Source: an uncultured Lachnospiraceae bacterium
Lineage (GTDB): Bacteria; Bacillota; Clostridia; Lachnospirales; Lachnospiraceae
Reading direction: 5' to 3'
DNA length: 8,108 bases
Assembly (NCBI GenBank): GCA_902797705.1
Contig: CADBTX010000136.1
Coordinates: 1-8,108, forward strand
The position numbers and the translations under genes are program-made. Of the stretch, positions 1 through 7,996 are shown piece by piece (within the stretch, counting starts at the first letter, position 1; each line of letters starts with the position of its first letter). A model generated the notes under the pieces. The model made no database searches and had not been told where the DNA came from. It worked only from the letters and a program-made list of their open reading frames with translations.

Positions 1-1
1 C

Positions 2-45
2 GCATTCGGCTAATTAAATCGTGCTTCGCACGATGAGCCGAATGC
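2..45. other. Two-tier perfect stem-loop
   Basis: The outer arms GCATTCGGCT (2-11) and AGCCGAATGC (36-45) pair perfectly over 10 bp. Inside them ATCGTGC (18-24) and GCACGAT (28-34) pair over 7 bp around a three-base loop. The tiers are separated by an asymmetric internal loop of six bases (12-17) against one (35). The structure lies 83 bp beyond the stop codon of the minus-strand glycosyltransferase, so it could end that transcript or be a dispersed intergenic repeat. No T-run follows it on the plus strand, and the minus-strand flank lies outside the window, so a terminator cannot be confirmed. The rest of 46-127 shows nothing I can name. Confidence 0.6.
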
Positions 46-127
46 CTAAATGCCAAGGCTTTCATACGCCCTCAGCAGCAAGTGCTTCGGGCTGTTCTGA
101 ATAGTTACTTCAGGATATCTTAGTTTA

Positions 128-1099
128 TCACAGCAGACAAGATATCGCCGCATTATCACAGGGCTTTAAGCTCCACTCCGACTGGTCCGGGATATCGGCC
201 TTCATAAGTCTGCGCCTGTCCTCTTCATTATAGCCATCGCCAAATACGATCCTGCAGATGGGAGGAAGATTTTCATCAATTTCTTCCGGATGTTCCGGAA
301 ACCGATCAATGGCCGTAGTGACGGTGCGTTTCATATCATAGTTGACAAAGTTCTCCCTTTCATCTCTGTCCGTTCCCTTCGACAGGGTAAGAAAGCATTT
401 CATTTTTTCTTCATGAAGCCTGTAAAGCACAGGGAAAAACCCGGGAAAGTGTTTTGATGACATGGAGCAGAGGGATCTTTGCATATAGTCGAACATGATG
501 ATCCCGGATGTAAGGACTGTTTTAGCTCTTAGAAGAAAGGAGTAATTGAAGAGCCGGTCTTCGCCGAACTCCAGATCCGTTGAAAACCGTATGTGATACA
601 AATCGATCAGCTTTTTATCATAAAATTTGTTGCATGCCGAATAGATCAGCATGACACGGGTTCTTATGTATTCATCGGCAAAAGATGACATATCAGGGTA
701 GAAATGATCTTCTACAGCAGATATCTCGGATCTCCCGTCAAGAAAAAGTCGTTCAAAGCCAAATATGATCATGTCGGGGGCGGCCGGAAGCAGATCTTCG
801 GCGCGCCTTAAGAATCCGGATTTAAGTCTGTCATCGCAGTCAACAAAGGTGATATAGTCGCCGGAAGCCGCATCTATTCCGGCATTCCTCGCGCCGGACG
901 CACCCTCGTGGGACCTGAGTATTATCTTCACCCGGGGATCATCACTGTATCCTTCAAGTATCCTGTCAGTCCCGTCATCGGACCCGTCATCAATAACTAT
1001 GAGCTCGCTGTCATCCCGCATCTGATCCATGATCGACGTGAGACATTCATCAATATAGGTTCTGCAGTTATATGCCGGTACTACTATCGACAGTTTCAA
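128..1099 (-). CDS. Family 2 glycosyltransferase (GT-A fold)
   Basis: This 323-residue protein is predicted to transfer a sugar from a nucleotide-sugar donor to a glycan or lipid acceptor at the inner face of the membrane. The GT-A domain fills the first half. It shows IVVPAYN (5-11), VIDDGSDDGT (35-44), GASGARNAGI (66-75), the metal-binding DXD motif in FVDCDD (D87-C-D89, followed by D90), and GEDRLF (179-184), whose ED matches the usual position of the catalytic base. The C-terminal 120 residues are not diagnostic. There is no signal peptide or membrane segment, so it is unlike the membrane-anchored GT2 enzymes that make undecaprenyl-phosphate sugars (CsbB, GtrB). The start is TTG at 1099-1097: AGAGGAG lies 9 nt upstream and no ATG fits as well. 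It is transcribed divergently from the first chemoreceptor gene. Family assignment is firm; donor, acceptor and pathway cannot be read from the sequence. Confidence 0.93.
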   Translation of the reverse strand: MKLSIVVPAYNCRTYIDECLTSIMDQMRDDSELIVIDDGSDDGTDRILEGYSDDPRVKIILRSHEGASGARNAGIDAASGDYITFVDCDDRLKSGFLRRAEDLLPAAPDMIIFGFERLFLDGRSEISAVEDHFYPDMSSFADEYIRTRVMLIYSACNKFYDKKLIDLYHIRFSTDLEFGEDRLFNYSFLLRAKTVLTSGIIMFDYMQRSLCSMSSKHFPGFFPVLYRLHEEKMKCFLTLSKGTDRDERENFVNYDMKRTVTTAIDRFPEHPEEIDENLPPICRIVFGDGYNEEDRRRLMKADIPDQSEWSLKPCDNAAISCLL

Positions 1100-1108
1100 T
1101 TGGCTTTT

Positions 1109-1115
1109 CTCCTCT
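1109..1115 (-). promoter_or_regulatory. Ribosome binding site that fixes a TTG start
   Basis: On the minus strand AGAGGAG is followed by 9 nt and then TTG AAA CTG. The spacing is ideal, and the residues that follow (KLSIVVPAYN) begin exactly where GT-A domains usually begin, so TTG rather than an internal ATG is the likely start. Confidence 0.8.
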
Positions 1116-1140
1116 GTAAATTTTTATACTGCCCGGTTTT

Positions 1141-1157
1141 AAGTATAGCATATACTT
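1141..1157. promoter_or_regulatory. Perfect palindrome, candidate operator
   Basis: AAGTATA (1141-1147), spacer GCA, and TATACTT (1151-1157) form a perfect 7-3-7 inverted repeat in the divergent intergenic region. It covers the minus-strand extended -10 and would sit about 45 to 61 bp upstream of the inferred plus-strand start. A dimeric regulator bound here could block the glycosyltransferase promoter and still contact polymerase at the chemoreceptor promoter. No regulator gene is nearby, and an AT-rich palindrome of this size can arise by chance in promoter DNA. Confidence 0.4.
1142..1150 (-). promoter_or_regulatory. Extended -10 promoter of the glycosyltransferase gene
   Basis: Read on the minus strand this is TGCTATACT, an extended -10 element (TGn followed by TATACT). 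No good -35 hexamer sits 16-18 bp upstream, which extended -10 promoters tolerate. Transcription would start near 1135, giving a leader of about 35 nt to the TTG codon. The element overlaps the left arm and spacer of the palindrome at 1141-1157. Confidence 0.5.
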
Positions 1158-1186
1158 TGTATCTACTATATAAAAAAGGACTGCCG

Positions 1187-1195
1187 TGGTATAAT
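1187..1195 (+). promoter_or_regulatory. Extended -10 promoter of the first chemoreceptor gene
   Basis: TGGTATAAT combines a TGn extension with the exact consensus -10 TATAAT. The hexamer 17 bp upstream (TATATA at 1167-1172) is not a recognisable -35. The start would lie near 1202, leaving a leader of about 34 nt. I did not see the TAAA / GCCGATAT pattern of a flagellar sigma-D promoter, although chemoreceptor genes in related bacteria often carry one. Confidence 0.6.
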
Positions 1196-1235
1196 GGTTC
1201 AAAATTTTACCTGAAAGGGAGGGTGTCGTAGAGAT

Positions 1236-3323
1236 ATGAAAACAATTCGGTTTAAGATCATTCTCGGAATTCTTCTTTGTTCCCTGCTTACAGCTATAAT
1301 CGTGGGAGTGCTTTCAATACGGAGCACCATGCGTATCTCCGAATCGGATTCGGAGGCCACCATGGTCAATCAGACTGCGGCGGTGGCAAATGAAATGGAT
1401 TCCACGATCCTCAGGGTTGAGCAGTCGGTCAATATCCTGGCGGATATCATAAGCAGCAGGATAAGTGAGAGACGGTTTTTCTCGGATGTGAATTACGCCG
1501 ACGCCTTTACCAATGAGGTACTGGATCAGGTATATCGTTTTTCAGAGCATACAGACGGGGCCATCACCAGTTATGTCAGGTACAATCCTGAGTTTTCCAA
1601 TCCTACTTCCGGATGCTTCCTGACGAGAAACAGTCTTAGTGACCCCTTTGAATCTGTGACCCCCACAGATTTCAGTATGTATGATCCCTCCGATACCGAG
1701 CATGTGGGCTGGTATTACATTCCTGTTCAGAACGGGGCGCCCGTATGGATGGATCCCTATCTTAACAGCAATATCAACGTATATATGATCTCCTATGTGG
1801 TCCCTCTTTATGCAGAGGACGGGACTTCTATCGGAATAGTCGGTATGGATATCGCTTTCACGCAGCTTACGGATATGATCGATTCCGCAAAGCTCTTTGA
1901 TACCGGCTACGGTTTCCTTACAAACAAGGATGGAAATATCGTTTATCATAAAGATGCTGAATCCGGGCAGAGCCTTGCTTCTCTTGACAGTTCCCTGTCG
2001 GGGGTCGGCTCCTATATCTCAAATCCCGGACCCAACAGCGACGCTTTTGAATACAGTTATAAAGGCGTAAAGAAGCTAATGGTCTCCAGCCCTCTTATGA
2101 ACGGTATGATCTTTGTCCTTACGGCGCCGAAGTCGGAGATCTTCTCTGAGGCATATTCTCTGCTCTTCACGATAATAGGTGCCATCATCCTTGCCATACT
2201 GGTAAGTGCTGTTGTGGGACTGCTGGTAGGAAACGGCCTTTCAAAGCCCATCCACTCCCTTACGGATATCATCGGACGGACTGCCAGACTGGATCTCACA
2301 TCTTCCGGAAAGGGAGATCAGCTGATGAGGCATAAGGACGAGATCGGAAAGATGGCCGGCGAAGTGCATGAAATGCGGGTGGCCTTCCGCGGAATGGTGG
2401 ACTCCTTTAATGATGTGGAGCGGACCATTACCGGGAGCATTAACGAACTCGATAACATAATGCGGGAGAACAACGAACGGGCGGACAACAATAATACCGA
2501 GACCGAGCATCTTGCCGGCGGAATGAAGACGGCAGCCGACAATACCGCCCAGATCGTGCAGAACGTGGAGAGGGCAAAGGATCAGACACGTGAGATCAAC
2601 GCTCTGGCCATAAAGAGTGAGGATGATTCCAGGGAGATCCAGGTCAGAGCCGGAGAGATGGAGCAGAGGAGTAAGCGCTCCAGTGAAAAGACAAATGAAA
2701 TGTATGATGTTATGAAGGTGAAGAGCAATGAAGCCATTGAGAAATCCAAGGCAGTGGATCGTATCCACGAGCTCACCAATGACATCAAGAATATTTCATC
2801 ACAGACAAATCTTCTTGCTCTGAATGCCAGCATAGAGGCGGCGAGAGCCGGAGATGCCGGACGCGGCTTTGCCGTGGTGGCTGATGAGATCGGATCCCTT
2901 GCGGCGCAGACACTGAAGACAGTTGATAATATCAGCGGCATCGTGGATGAGGTAAGTGACGCAATGGCCCATCTGAACGAGTGCATAACGGAGCTTATGG
3001 CCTTTCTGGAAACCACGGTGCTGGTGGACTACGGAATGTTCCAGGATTCCGGAGCCCGGTACAGGGAGGATGCGGATTTCTTTATCACAATGATGTCGAA
3101 GGTCCGTTCCGGAACCGAATCCCTGGAGCACCATATTGAGGAGATTGTGACGGCGGCAGAGGATATCAACAGCATGGCGGAGAATTCCTCCAACAGGATA
3201 GACGACATAGCCATGAGATCCAATGATATGCGGGTCGCAAACGAGGAAGGCTATCAGAAGCTTCAGGATGCAAGGGAGGCTGTAAGAGACCTCAGCGAGA
3301 TAACCGCAAAGTTCCACTACTGA
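1236..3323 (+). CDS. Methyl-accepting chemotaxis protein with dCache sensor
   Basis: This 695-residue transmembrane chemoreceptor should sense an extracellular ligand and control CheA kinase through CheW. Order: membrane segment 7-27; extracellular dCache_1-type sensor about 30-300, with the membrane-distal pocket region GWYY (158-161), WMDPY (171-175) and GMDI (203-206); second membrane segment about 308-332; HAMP about 333-387; coiled-coil signalling domain to the C terminus. The hairpin tip, the CheA/CheW contact, is unmistakable at 519-556 ([30 protein letters not shown]). About 150 residues lie on either side of the tip, as expected of the 44-heptad class. The only clear Glu pair for methylation is E635-E636. 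The segment after the tip ([13 protein letters not shown], 590-602) departs from common MCP sequence. There is no C-terminal CheR-tethering pentapeptide. AAAGGGAGGG at 1214-1223 lies 12 nt before the ATG. The ligand is unknown; the Arg of the amino-acid dCache motif is replaced by V157. Confidence 0.95.
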   Translation: MKTIRFKIILGILLCSLLTAIIVGVLSIRSTMRISESDSEATMVNQTAAVANEMDSTILRVEQSVNILADIISSRISERRFFSDVNYADAFTNEVLDQVYRFSEHTDGAITSYVRYNPEFSNPTSGCFLTRNSLSDPFESVTPTDFSMYDPSDTEHVGWYYIPVQNGAPVWMDPYLNSNINVYMISYVVPLYAEDGTSIGIVGMDIAFTQLTDMIDSAKLFDTGYGFLTNKDGNIVYHKDAESGQSLASLDSSLSGVGSYISNPGPNSDAFEYSYKGVKKLMVSSPLMNGMIFVLTAPKSEIFSEAYSLLFTIIGAIILAILVSAVVGLLVGNGLSKPIHSLTDIIGRTARLDLTSSGKGDQLMRHKDEIGKMAGEVHEMRVAFRGMVDSFNDVERTITGSINELDNIMRENNERADNNNTETEHLAGGMKTAADNTAQIVQNVERAKDQTREINALAIKSEDDSREIQVRAGEMEQRSKRSSEKTNEMYDVMKVKSNEAIEKSKAVDRIHELTNDIKNISSQTNLLALNASIEAARAGDAGRGFAVVADEIGSLAAQTLKTVDNISGIVDEVSDAMAHLNECITELMAFLETTVLVDYGMFQDSGARYREDADFFITMMSKVRSGTESLEHHIEEIVTAAEDINSMAENSSNRIDDIAMRSNDMRVANEEGYQKLQDAREAVRDLSEITAKFHY

Positions 3324-3344
3324 TATAATTTAATTAGGTGACTC

Positions 3345-3373
3345 TTGACAGGCGAATCGTGATATACTGTAAA
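3345..3373 (+). promoter_or_regulatory. Candidate promoter of the second chemoreceptor gene
   Basis: Two readings overlap. TGATATACT at 3360-3368 is an extended -10 (TGn plus TATACT) without a good -35. Alternatively, the perfect -35 TTGACA at 3345-3350 pairs at 17 bp with a weaker -10, TGTAAA (3368-3373); its distance to TATACT is only 12 bp, too short. Either start would leave a leader of roughly 40-45 nt before the ATG at 3420. The leader contains a direct repeat of GGATCAC (3384-3390 and 3392-3398) of unknown meaning. This implies that the second receptor can be expressed independently of the first. Confidence 0.45.
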
Positions 3374-3419
3374 GATGTTTTCGGGATCACCGGATCACGG
3401 GGAAGGGAGAATGTAAAAT

Positions 3420-5399
3420 ATGTCAAAATTTAAGGTTAGAACCCAGCTTCTCATAATGGGACTGGTTCCGCTCATTATCATGGGTGTTGTTCTTCTGGTG
3501 GTAAGCTATAACTCCATTACAAGCAAGGCTATGGAGGATGCGGGTATACAGAATATGCTGACCTGCCGCCAGATAGAGGCGGAGTTTTCCGGGCAGATCG
3601 AGGAAAACTTTGCTGCGATAGAGGCGATAGCGGCTTCGCCCGAGCTGAAACTGTTTCTGGAAGGCGAGCGCTTTGACGGGTTGGAAGAAGATATCAATTA
3701 TTATCTCCTTCTGGTAAATGATCATTTCGGGGACGGAAATATCATTGCGGTATCTGATGCTACGGGGCAGCAGATCTTCCGTACAAAGGGAGACTGCGTG
3801 AACGTAGGAGACAGAGACTACTTTAAGGAAGCTGTATCCGGGAAGCGCTTTGTTTCCAATGTGATAGTCAGCAAATCCAACGGAAGCCGGATCATGACTC
3901 TTTCGGTTCCCATTTTCAGCGGAGACGGTTCTTCGGTTCTCGGTATTGTTCAGAGAAATGTGGACCTGGAATATCTCCATGAATTTCTTGCAGGTGCCAC
4001 CTCTGACGGTTTCCTTACAGACAGAGACGGTATTGTCACAGCCCACTCCCAGTATTCTATAGCAGCGGGGGATGAAGACGACAGAAGCCAGTCCCAGTTT
4101 ATGACCTCGGGTCTGACGGAAGGAACTTACACCGCCGATACCAAGAGGGGATATATCGCCATGATGGCGTACATGAAAGAGCCCGTTTCCGGATGGACCG
4201 TGGTAAATGCCATCAACCTGAAGGAAGCGACTTCCCACGCCAGGACCAGCGCCATTGTCATAGCGGTGGTAGGCGTGATCCTTATAATTATCGCGGTTCT
4301 GGTAGTCCTTTTCACTGCCAATTCATTTGTAAGGCCGATCAATGCTATAAATCAGAGCCTGTCAGCTCTTGCAGAGGGAGAATTTAAGGAGATCAAAGGT
4401 TTTGAAGGCAGGAAGGATGAATTCGGCAACATAGTTGAAAATACCAACAGCGTCATGGCTCACTTAAGAGGCGTGGTAACGAACCTGAAGAGCGTTATGA
4501 ATTCTCTTGGGGAATCTTCCCGGGCTCTGGCTGAAACCGCAGGGCAGATAAGCCAGACCACGGATGATGTGTCCGAGGCGGTACAGGAAGTGGCAAAAGG
4601 CGCTACAGAGCAGGCAGACACCATTCAGAGAGCTACCGAGAATATCGGGGTGCTGTCGGATGCCATCCAGAACGTGGCAAACAATGCGGAGGGTCTGGCG
4701 TCAACGGCTTCATCCATGAACGATTCCAGCACGTCTTCTGCGGATGCGCTTTCAAGGCTTTCTGCCAATATGGACAGCATGAGTGCGGCGATGCAGGAGA
4801 TCACAGATGGCATGAACGCTACCAATGCAGCAGTTCATGCGGTTAATGAAAAGGTTGACGGTATCACTTCCATCGCTTCCCAGACCAACCTGCTGGCTCT
4901 CAACGCCTCCATTGAAGCGGCAAGAGCAGGCGAGGCAGGCCGTGGCTTTGCGGTAGTTGCGGAAGAGATAGGAAAGCTGGCAACAGAGTCCGCCCAGACG
5001 GCTGAAGAGATCAGGACCGAGATGTCGAAGCTTCTCACTCAGTCAAAGAGTGCCATTACCAAGACGGCTGAAGTATCCGATATCGGCGTGAACGTCAATG
5101 AAGTGCTTCATAATACGGTAAATACCATTAACGAGCTGATAAACGGCGTCGGATCTACGGTGGACGGAGTTTCCACAATATCCGGACTATCGGAGGAAAG
5201 CGCAGCCAGCAAGACCCTTATTGTGGACGCAATGGATTCTCTTTCCGCCATTTCTCAGGAGAACGCGGCATCTACAGAGGAGACCAGCGCTTCCATGCAG
5301 GAACTGAATGCAACTGTCAATGTCCTTTCCCAGTCTGCGAGTGATCTGAGTGACCTTGCCAGAAATCTGGAAGAGGATCTGGAATTCTTCAAGCTGTAA
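3420..5399 (+). CDS. Methyl-accepting chemotaxis protein with dCache sensor
   Basis: This is a 659-residue transmembrane chemoreceptor that should signal to CheA/CheW. Order: membrane segment about 8-30; extracellular dCache_1-type domain about 33-275, recognisable from GDRDYFKEA (130-138), the strand pattern around SVPIFSGDG (162-170) and the closing GWTVVNAI (258-265); second membrane segment about 277-299; HAMP about 300-355; signalling coiled coil. The tip is at 484-520 ([20 protein letters not shown], then [15 protein letters not shown]). Methylation sites look canonical: GATEQAD (394-400) in the first arm and [10 protein letters not shown] (616-625) in the second, the latter fitting the full consensus with E620-E621. 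The sensor shares little with that of the upstream receptor, so a different ligand is likely. AAGGGAG (3403-3409) sits 10 nt before the ATG. The gene may share a transcript with the first receptor and with the YfhO gene 52 bp downstream, since no terminator separates them. Ligand unknown. Confidence 0.95.
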   Translation: MSKFKVRTQLLIMGLVPLIIMGVVLLVVSYNSITSKAMEDAGIQNMLTCRQIEAEFSGQIEENFAAIEAIAASPELKLFLEGERFDGLEEDINYYLLLVNDHFGDGNIIAVSDATGQQIFRTKGDCVNVGDRDYFKEAVSGKRFVSNVIVSKSNGSRIMTLSVPIFSGDGSSVLGIVQRNVDLEYLHEFLAGATSDGFLTDRDGIVTAHSQYSIAAGDEDDRSQSQFMTSGLTEGTYTADTKRGYIAMMAYMKEPVSGWTVVNAINLKEATSHARTSAIVIAVVGVILIIIAVLVVLFTANSFVRPINAINQSLSALAEGEFKEIKGFEGRKDEFGNIVENTNSVMAHLRGVVTNLKSVMNSLGESSRALAETAGQISQTTDDVSEAVQEVAKGATEQADTIQRATENIGVLSDAIQNVANNAEGLASTASSMNDSSTSSADALSRLSANMDSMSAAMQEITDGMNATNAAVHAVNEKVDGITSIASQTNLLALNASIEAARAGEAGRGFAVVAEEIGKLATESAQTAEEIRTEMSKLLTQSKSAITKTAEVSDIGVNVNEVLHNTVNTINELINGVGSTVDGVSTISGLSEESAASKTLIVDAMDSLSAISQENAASTEETSASMQELNATVNVLSQSASDLSDLARNLEEDLEFFKL

Positions 5400-5451
5400 G
5401 AGCAGAGATCCATAATAAATACAAAGAAAACTGGGATTCGGAGGACAGAAG

Positions 5452-7932
5452 ATGAAACAAATGGTTTCGGATAATAAGAAGCTTTGTTTATATCTTCTGT
5501 CCTTCTTTATTCCTGTGGCCCTTATACTTGTGGCCTTCTTTATCCACGGGATCTGTCCCTTTGGGGACAAAACGGTGATGACAGGCGATATGCAATACCA
5601 GTTTGTGGATTATCTCGCCTACTTAAAGACCATAATCACCGGAAATAATGATTTTTCTTACTCCTTCAGCAAGAATCTTGGGGGATCTATGGCAGGGTTC
5701 TCTGCTTATTACTATTTTTCTCCCCTGAATTTCATCACCCTTCTCTTTCCGAATACCCTGCTTCCCGTGGCCGAATCCCTAGTGGTGATCCTGACGGCGG
5801 CCCTTTCCTCACTCACCATGTCCGTCCTTTTGGTGAATAAGTACGGCGGGGACATGAGATCCGTGATGTTTTCCGTGGCCTATGCCCTTTCAGGTTTTTC
5901 CGCCACGTATTTTCAGCTTACAATGTATTCGGGAAATCTCATCCTCTTTCCCCTTATCATCCTGGGGCTATTGACCCTTATTGAGAAACCGGAGAAAAAT
6001 CTGTTATACATCGTCACCCTGGCGGCGGCGGTACTGTTTAACTATTATTCCGGCTATATGATCTGCATTTTCGCAGCATTGTTCTTTGCGGCAGAGGAGA
6101 TAAAGAGAGGGCTGGATAAAAAGGCTGTTCTGAGCTTTATCGGCAGTTCGCTTCTTTCAGTACTGCTTACAGCCTTTAATCTGCTGCCGGCGGTTCTTTC
6201 CCTGAGGGGGGAAAAGAACAGTTTCTCCTTTGAGATCTTCCGGAGTTTTTCGCTTAGCAGGCTTCCATTCCGGCTTTTGCCCGGAGCCTTTGACGGCAAT
6301 GTCAGTACGGGGCTCCCAAATATCTATTGCGGCATCATCACAGTGATCTTTTTTGTGTTTTTTTTGCTGAACCGAAAGATCGCCCTGAAGGAGCGGCTTA
6401 TCACCTTAGGTTTCTGTCTTTTCCTGGTGGGCAATTTCTGGATAAATGCCTTCAATATCGTCTGGCACGGGTTTAATCAGCCCATAGGCTTTCCCTACAG
6501 ATATTCCTATATGCTGTCTTTCCTTATGATACTGGGCGCGCATCAGGGATATATGGCCTTCTTTAACAATGAAAAGAGGCAGGGGAAAGCTTTTGTTCTG
6601 GTTTCGGTCCTTCTGATCCTGCTTCAGCTTTTTGATCTCGCCTGGAATTATCAGGATGTGATGAATTATTATGACCTCGCATCCCTCTCGGAATACAGGG
6701 ATTATCTCCTTTCCACAGAGGATATGGTCAATATCTGCCGCGAGGATAATCTTTCCTTATATAATGAAAATGAACTGTACCGGATGGAAAAATATTACCG
6801 CCGGACCAATAATGACGCCATGCAGTTTAATTATGCGGGCCTTTCCCATTTCAGTTCCAGCGAGAAGAAGGATAAGATAAACTTTATGGGGAAGCTGGGC
6901 TTCAGAAATAACGGAAACTGGTCTTTCTACAACGAGTCCTCTACGGATTTTCTGGAAAGCTTCCTTGGAGTCAGGTATATCCTGTCGCAGTTCTCCTCCA
7001 CGCCGAACATGTATAAGAAGATATATGCGGATGATGAGGCGGAAATGTATGTATTCAGGAATGAATATGCTCTCCCTTTCATTTTCAACACCACGGAAAA
7101 GATAAGGGAGATCAATTATAACGCATACAACGGCAATCCCTTTGCGCTGCAGGAAGCCATAGCTGACAGCCTGAATGGAAAGGAAAACAACATTTTCAGG
7201 GAGGCCGAGATCCTGTCCTTTGAACTGGAGAACCTTACGGAACATAAGGAAGGGGACAGTACGATATATGAAAAGGAGGACAATACAAAGGATGCCTTCA
7301 TAAATATGGTCATTAAGGTGGATAACCATGACCAGAATCTCTTTGCCTATCTGGATTCCGATGATCTTCAGAATGTGGAACTGTTTAAGAAGGACGTGAG
7401 CTACGGTGAATACTTCACGAGGTATCGCTGGAACATCGTCAGCTTCCACAGGAAAAAGAAGAAGAATGAGATGCAGATAAGGATCAAGGCCTTGGATGAC
7501 AGCATTTCGATAAAGAATATGTTCTTTTATTTTGAGGACAGGAATGCGGTGGAGCAGCTTATGGCCGGGGTAAAGGAAGAGCCCTCGGGTCTCGAAAAGA
7601 TCACTTCTTCCCATCTGAAGGGACATATCATGGTCCCTGAGAACGGTGGCACGATGGCATTGACCATACCCTATGACAGGGGGTGGTCCGTTTATGTGGA
7701 CGGAGTAAAGGCAGAGCAGAAGAAGGCAGCGGGAATACTGATGTCCTTTGATGCAGCTCCCGGAGAACATGATATAGAGATGAAGTACAGCCCCGAAGGC
7801 AGTGTTCCCGGAAGGATAATTTCATTGGCTTCACTCTTCATCCTGCTCTGGCTCGTAAGAAAAAAGACTTTTCTGCCTCCTTTGACGACGCCAAAACCCC
7901 GCTGTTTTAGCGGAAAAGAAGAAGAAATATAA
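5452..7932 (+). CDS. YfhO family membrane protein (GT-C-like)
   Basis: This 826-residue protein belongs to the bacterial YfhO family (Pfam PF09586), polytopic proteins with a GT-C-like layout. Characterised Firmicutes members transfer sugars from a polyprenyl-phosphate donor to lipoteichoic acid outside the membrane. About eleven hydrophobic segments span 11-398, then a soluble, presumably extracellular region of about 385 residues, then a last membrane segment at about 786-803. Family hallmarks are GDMQYQ (45-50, carrying the loop Asp expected of GT-C enzymes), SKNLGGSMAG plus YYYFSPLN (73-93), GLPNIYCG (287-294), GFPYRYSY (346-353), LGVRYIL (505-511), ALPFIF (540-545), and the C-terminal signature TIPYDRGWSVYVDG (738-751) with APGEHDIEMKYSP (769-781). 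GGAGG at 5440-5444 lies 7 nt before the ATG. A charged tail of about 20 residues after the last segment is probably cytoplasmic. Length is normal. No CsbB-like partner is in the window, so the exact acceptor and sugar are unknown. Confidence 0.9.
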   Translation: MKQMVSDNKKLCLYLLSFFIPVALILVAFFIHGICPFGDKTVMTGDMQYQFVDYLAYLKTIITGNNDFSYSFSKNLGGSMAGFSAYYYFSPLNFITLLFPNTLLPVAESLVVILTAALSSLTMSVLLVNKYGGDMRSVMFSVAYALSGFSATYFQLTMYSGNLILFPLIILGLLTLIEKPEKNLLYIVTLAAAVLFNYYSGYMICIFAALFFAAEEIKRGLDKKAVLSFIGSSLLSVLLTAFNLLPAVLSLRGEKNSFSFEIFRSFSLSRLPFRLLPGAFDGNVSTGLPNIYCGIITVIFFVFFLLNRKIALKERLITLGFCLFLVGNFWINAFNIVWHGFNQPIGFPYRYSYMLSFLMILGAHQGYMAFFNNEKRQGKAFVLVSVLLILLQLFDLAWNYQDVMNYYDLASLSEYRDYLLSTEDMVNICREDNLSLYNENELYRMEKYYRRTNNDAMQFNYAGLSHFSSSEKKDKINFMGKLGFRNNGNWSFYNESSTDFLESFLGVRYILSQFSSTPNMYKKIYADDEAEMYVFRNEYALPFIFNTTEKIREINYNAYNGNPFALQEAIADSLNGKENNIFREAEILSFELENLTEHKEGDSTIYEKEDNTKDAFINMVIKVDNHDQNLFAYLDSDDLQNVELFKKDVSYGEYFTRYRWNIVSFHRKKKKNEMQIRIKALDDSISIKNMFFYFEDRNAVEQLMAGVKEEPSGLEKITSSHLKGHIMVPENGGTMALTIPYDRGWSVYVDGVKAEQKKAAGILMSFDAAPGEHDIEMKYSPEGSVPGRIISLASLFILLWLVRKKTFLPPLTTPKPRCFSGKEEEI

Positions 7933-7989
7933 AAAAAAATGAAAAAACTGAAAAAAGTTGTTGACTTCTTCTTTAGTGAATGATATTAT
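7931..7989 (+). promoter_or_regulatory. Strong rRNA-type promoter with UP-like A-tracts
   Basis: TTGACT (7961-7966) and TATTAT (7984-7989) are separated by exactly 17 bp, and the -10 is also extended by TGA (7981-7983). Directly upstream lie three A-tracts of 9, 6 and 6 A's (7931-7939, 7942-7947, 7951-7956) with centres about 9 bp apart. They fill the -40 to -65 region where UP elements bind the polymerase alpha subunit. Transcription should start near 7994-7997. The promoter begins immediately at the YfhO stop codon. This combination is typical of stable-RNA operons, and the boxA-like sequence downstream supports that reading. Confidence 0.75.
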
Positions 7990-7996
7990 CTCTATT

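Noticed and set aside
1182..1212. tRNA-like stretch (GTGGTATAATGGTT)
   Set aside because: It resembles a D-arm by eye, but no acceptor, anticodon or T arm follows; it is the -10 promoter region.
908..1231. Plus-strand open frame of 107 codons ending just before the first receptor
   Set aside because: Most of it is antisense to the conserved N-terminal half of the glycosyltransferase, it has no recognisable domain, and its end runs through the receptor's promoter and ribosome binding site.
3321..3329. TGATATAAT overlapping the first receptor's stop codon as a promoter
   Set aside because: It fits an extended -10, but TGA is the stop codon and no -35 is visible; the site at 3345-3373 is nearer the second gene and at least as good. 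It cannot be fully excluded.
3411..3416. ATG TAA minimal ORF just after the second receptor's ribosome binding site
   Set aside because: It lies only 1 nt from the GGGAG core, too close for efficient initiation, and is probably chance.
3423..4238. Minus-strand open frame of 271 codons inside the second receptor
   Set aside because: It is antisense to the membrane segment and dCache domain, with no domain of its own.
6757..7770. Minus-strand open frame of 337 codons inside the YfhO gene
   Set aside because: It is antisense to a continuous, motif-rich YfhO coding region and has no recognisable domain; long shadow frames are expected with this codon use.
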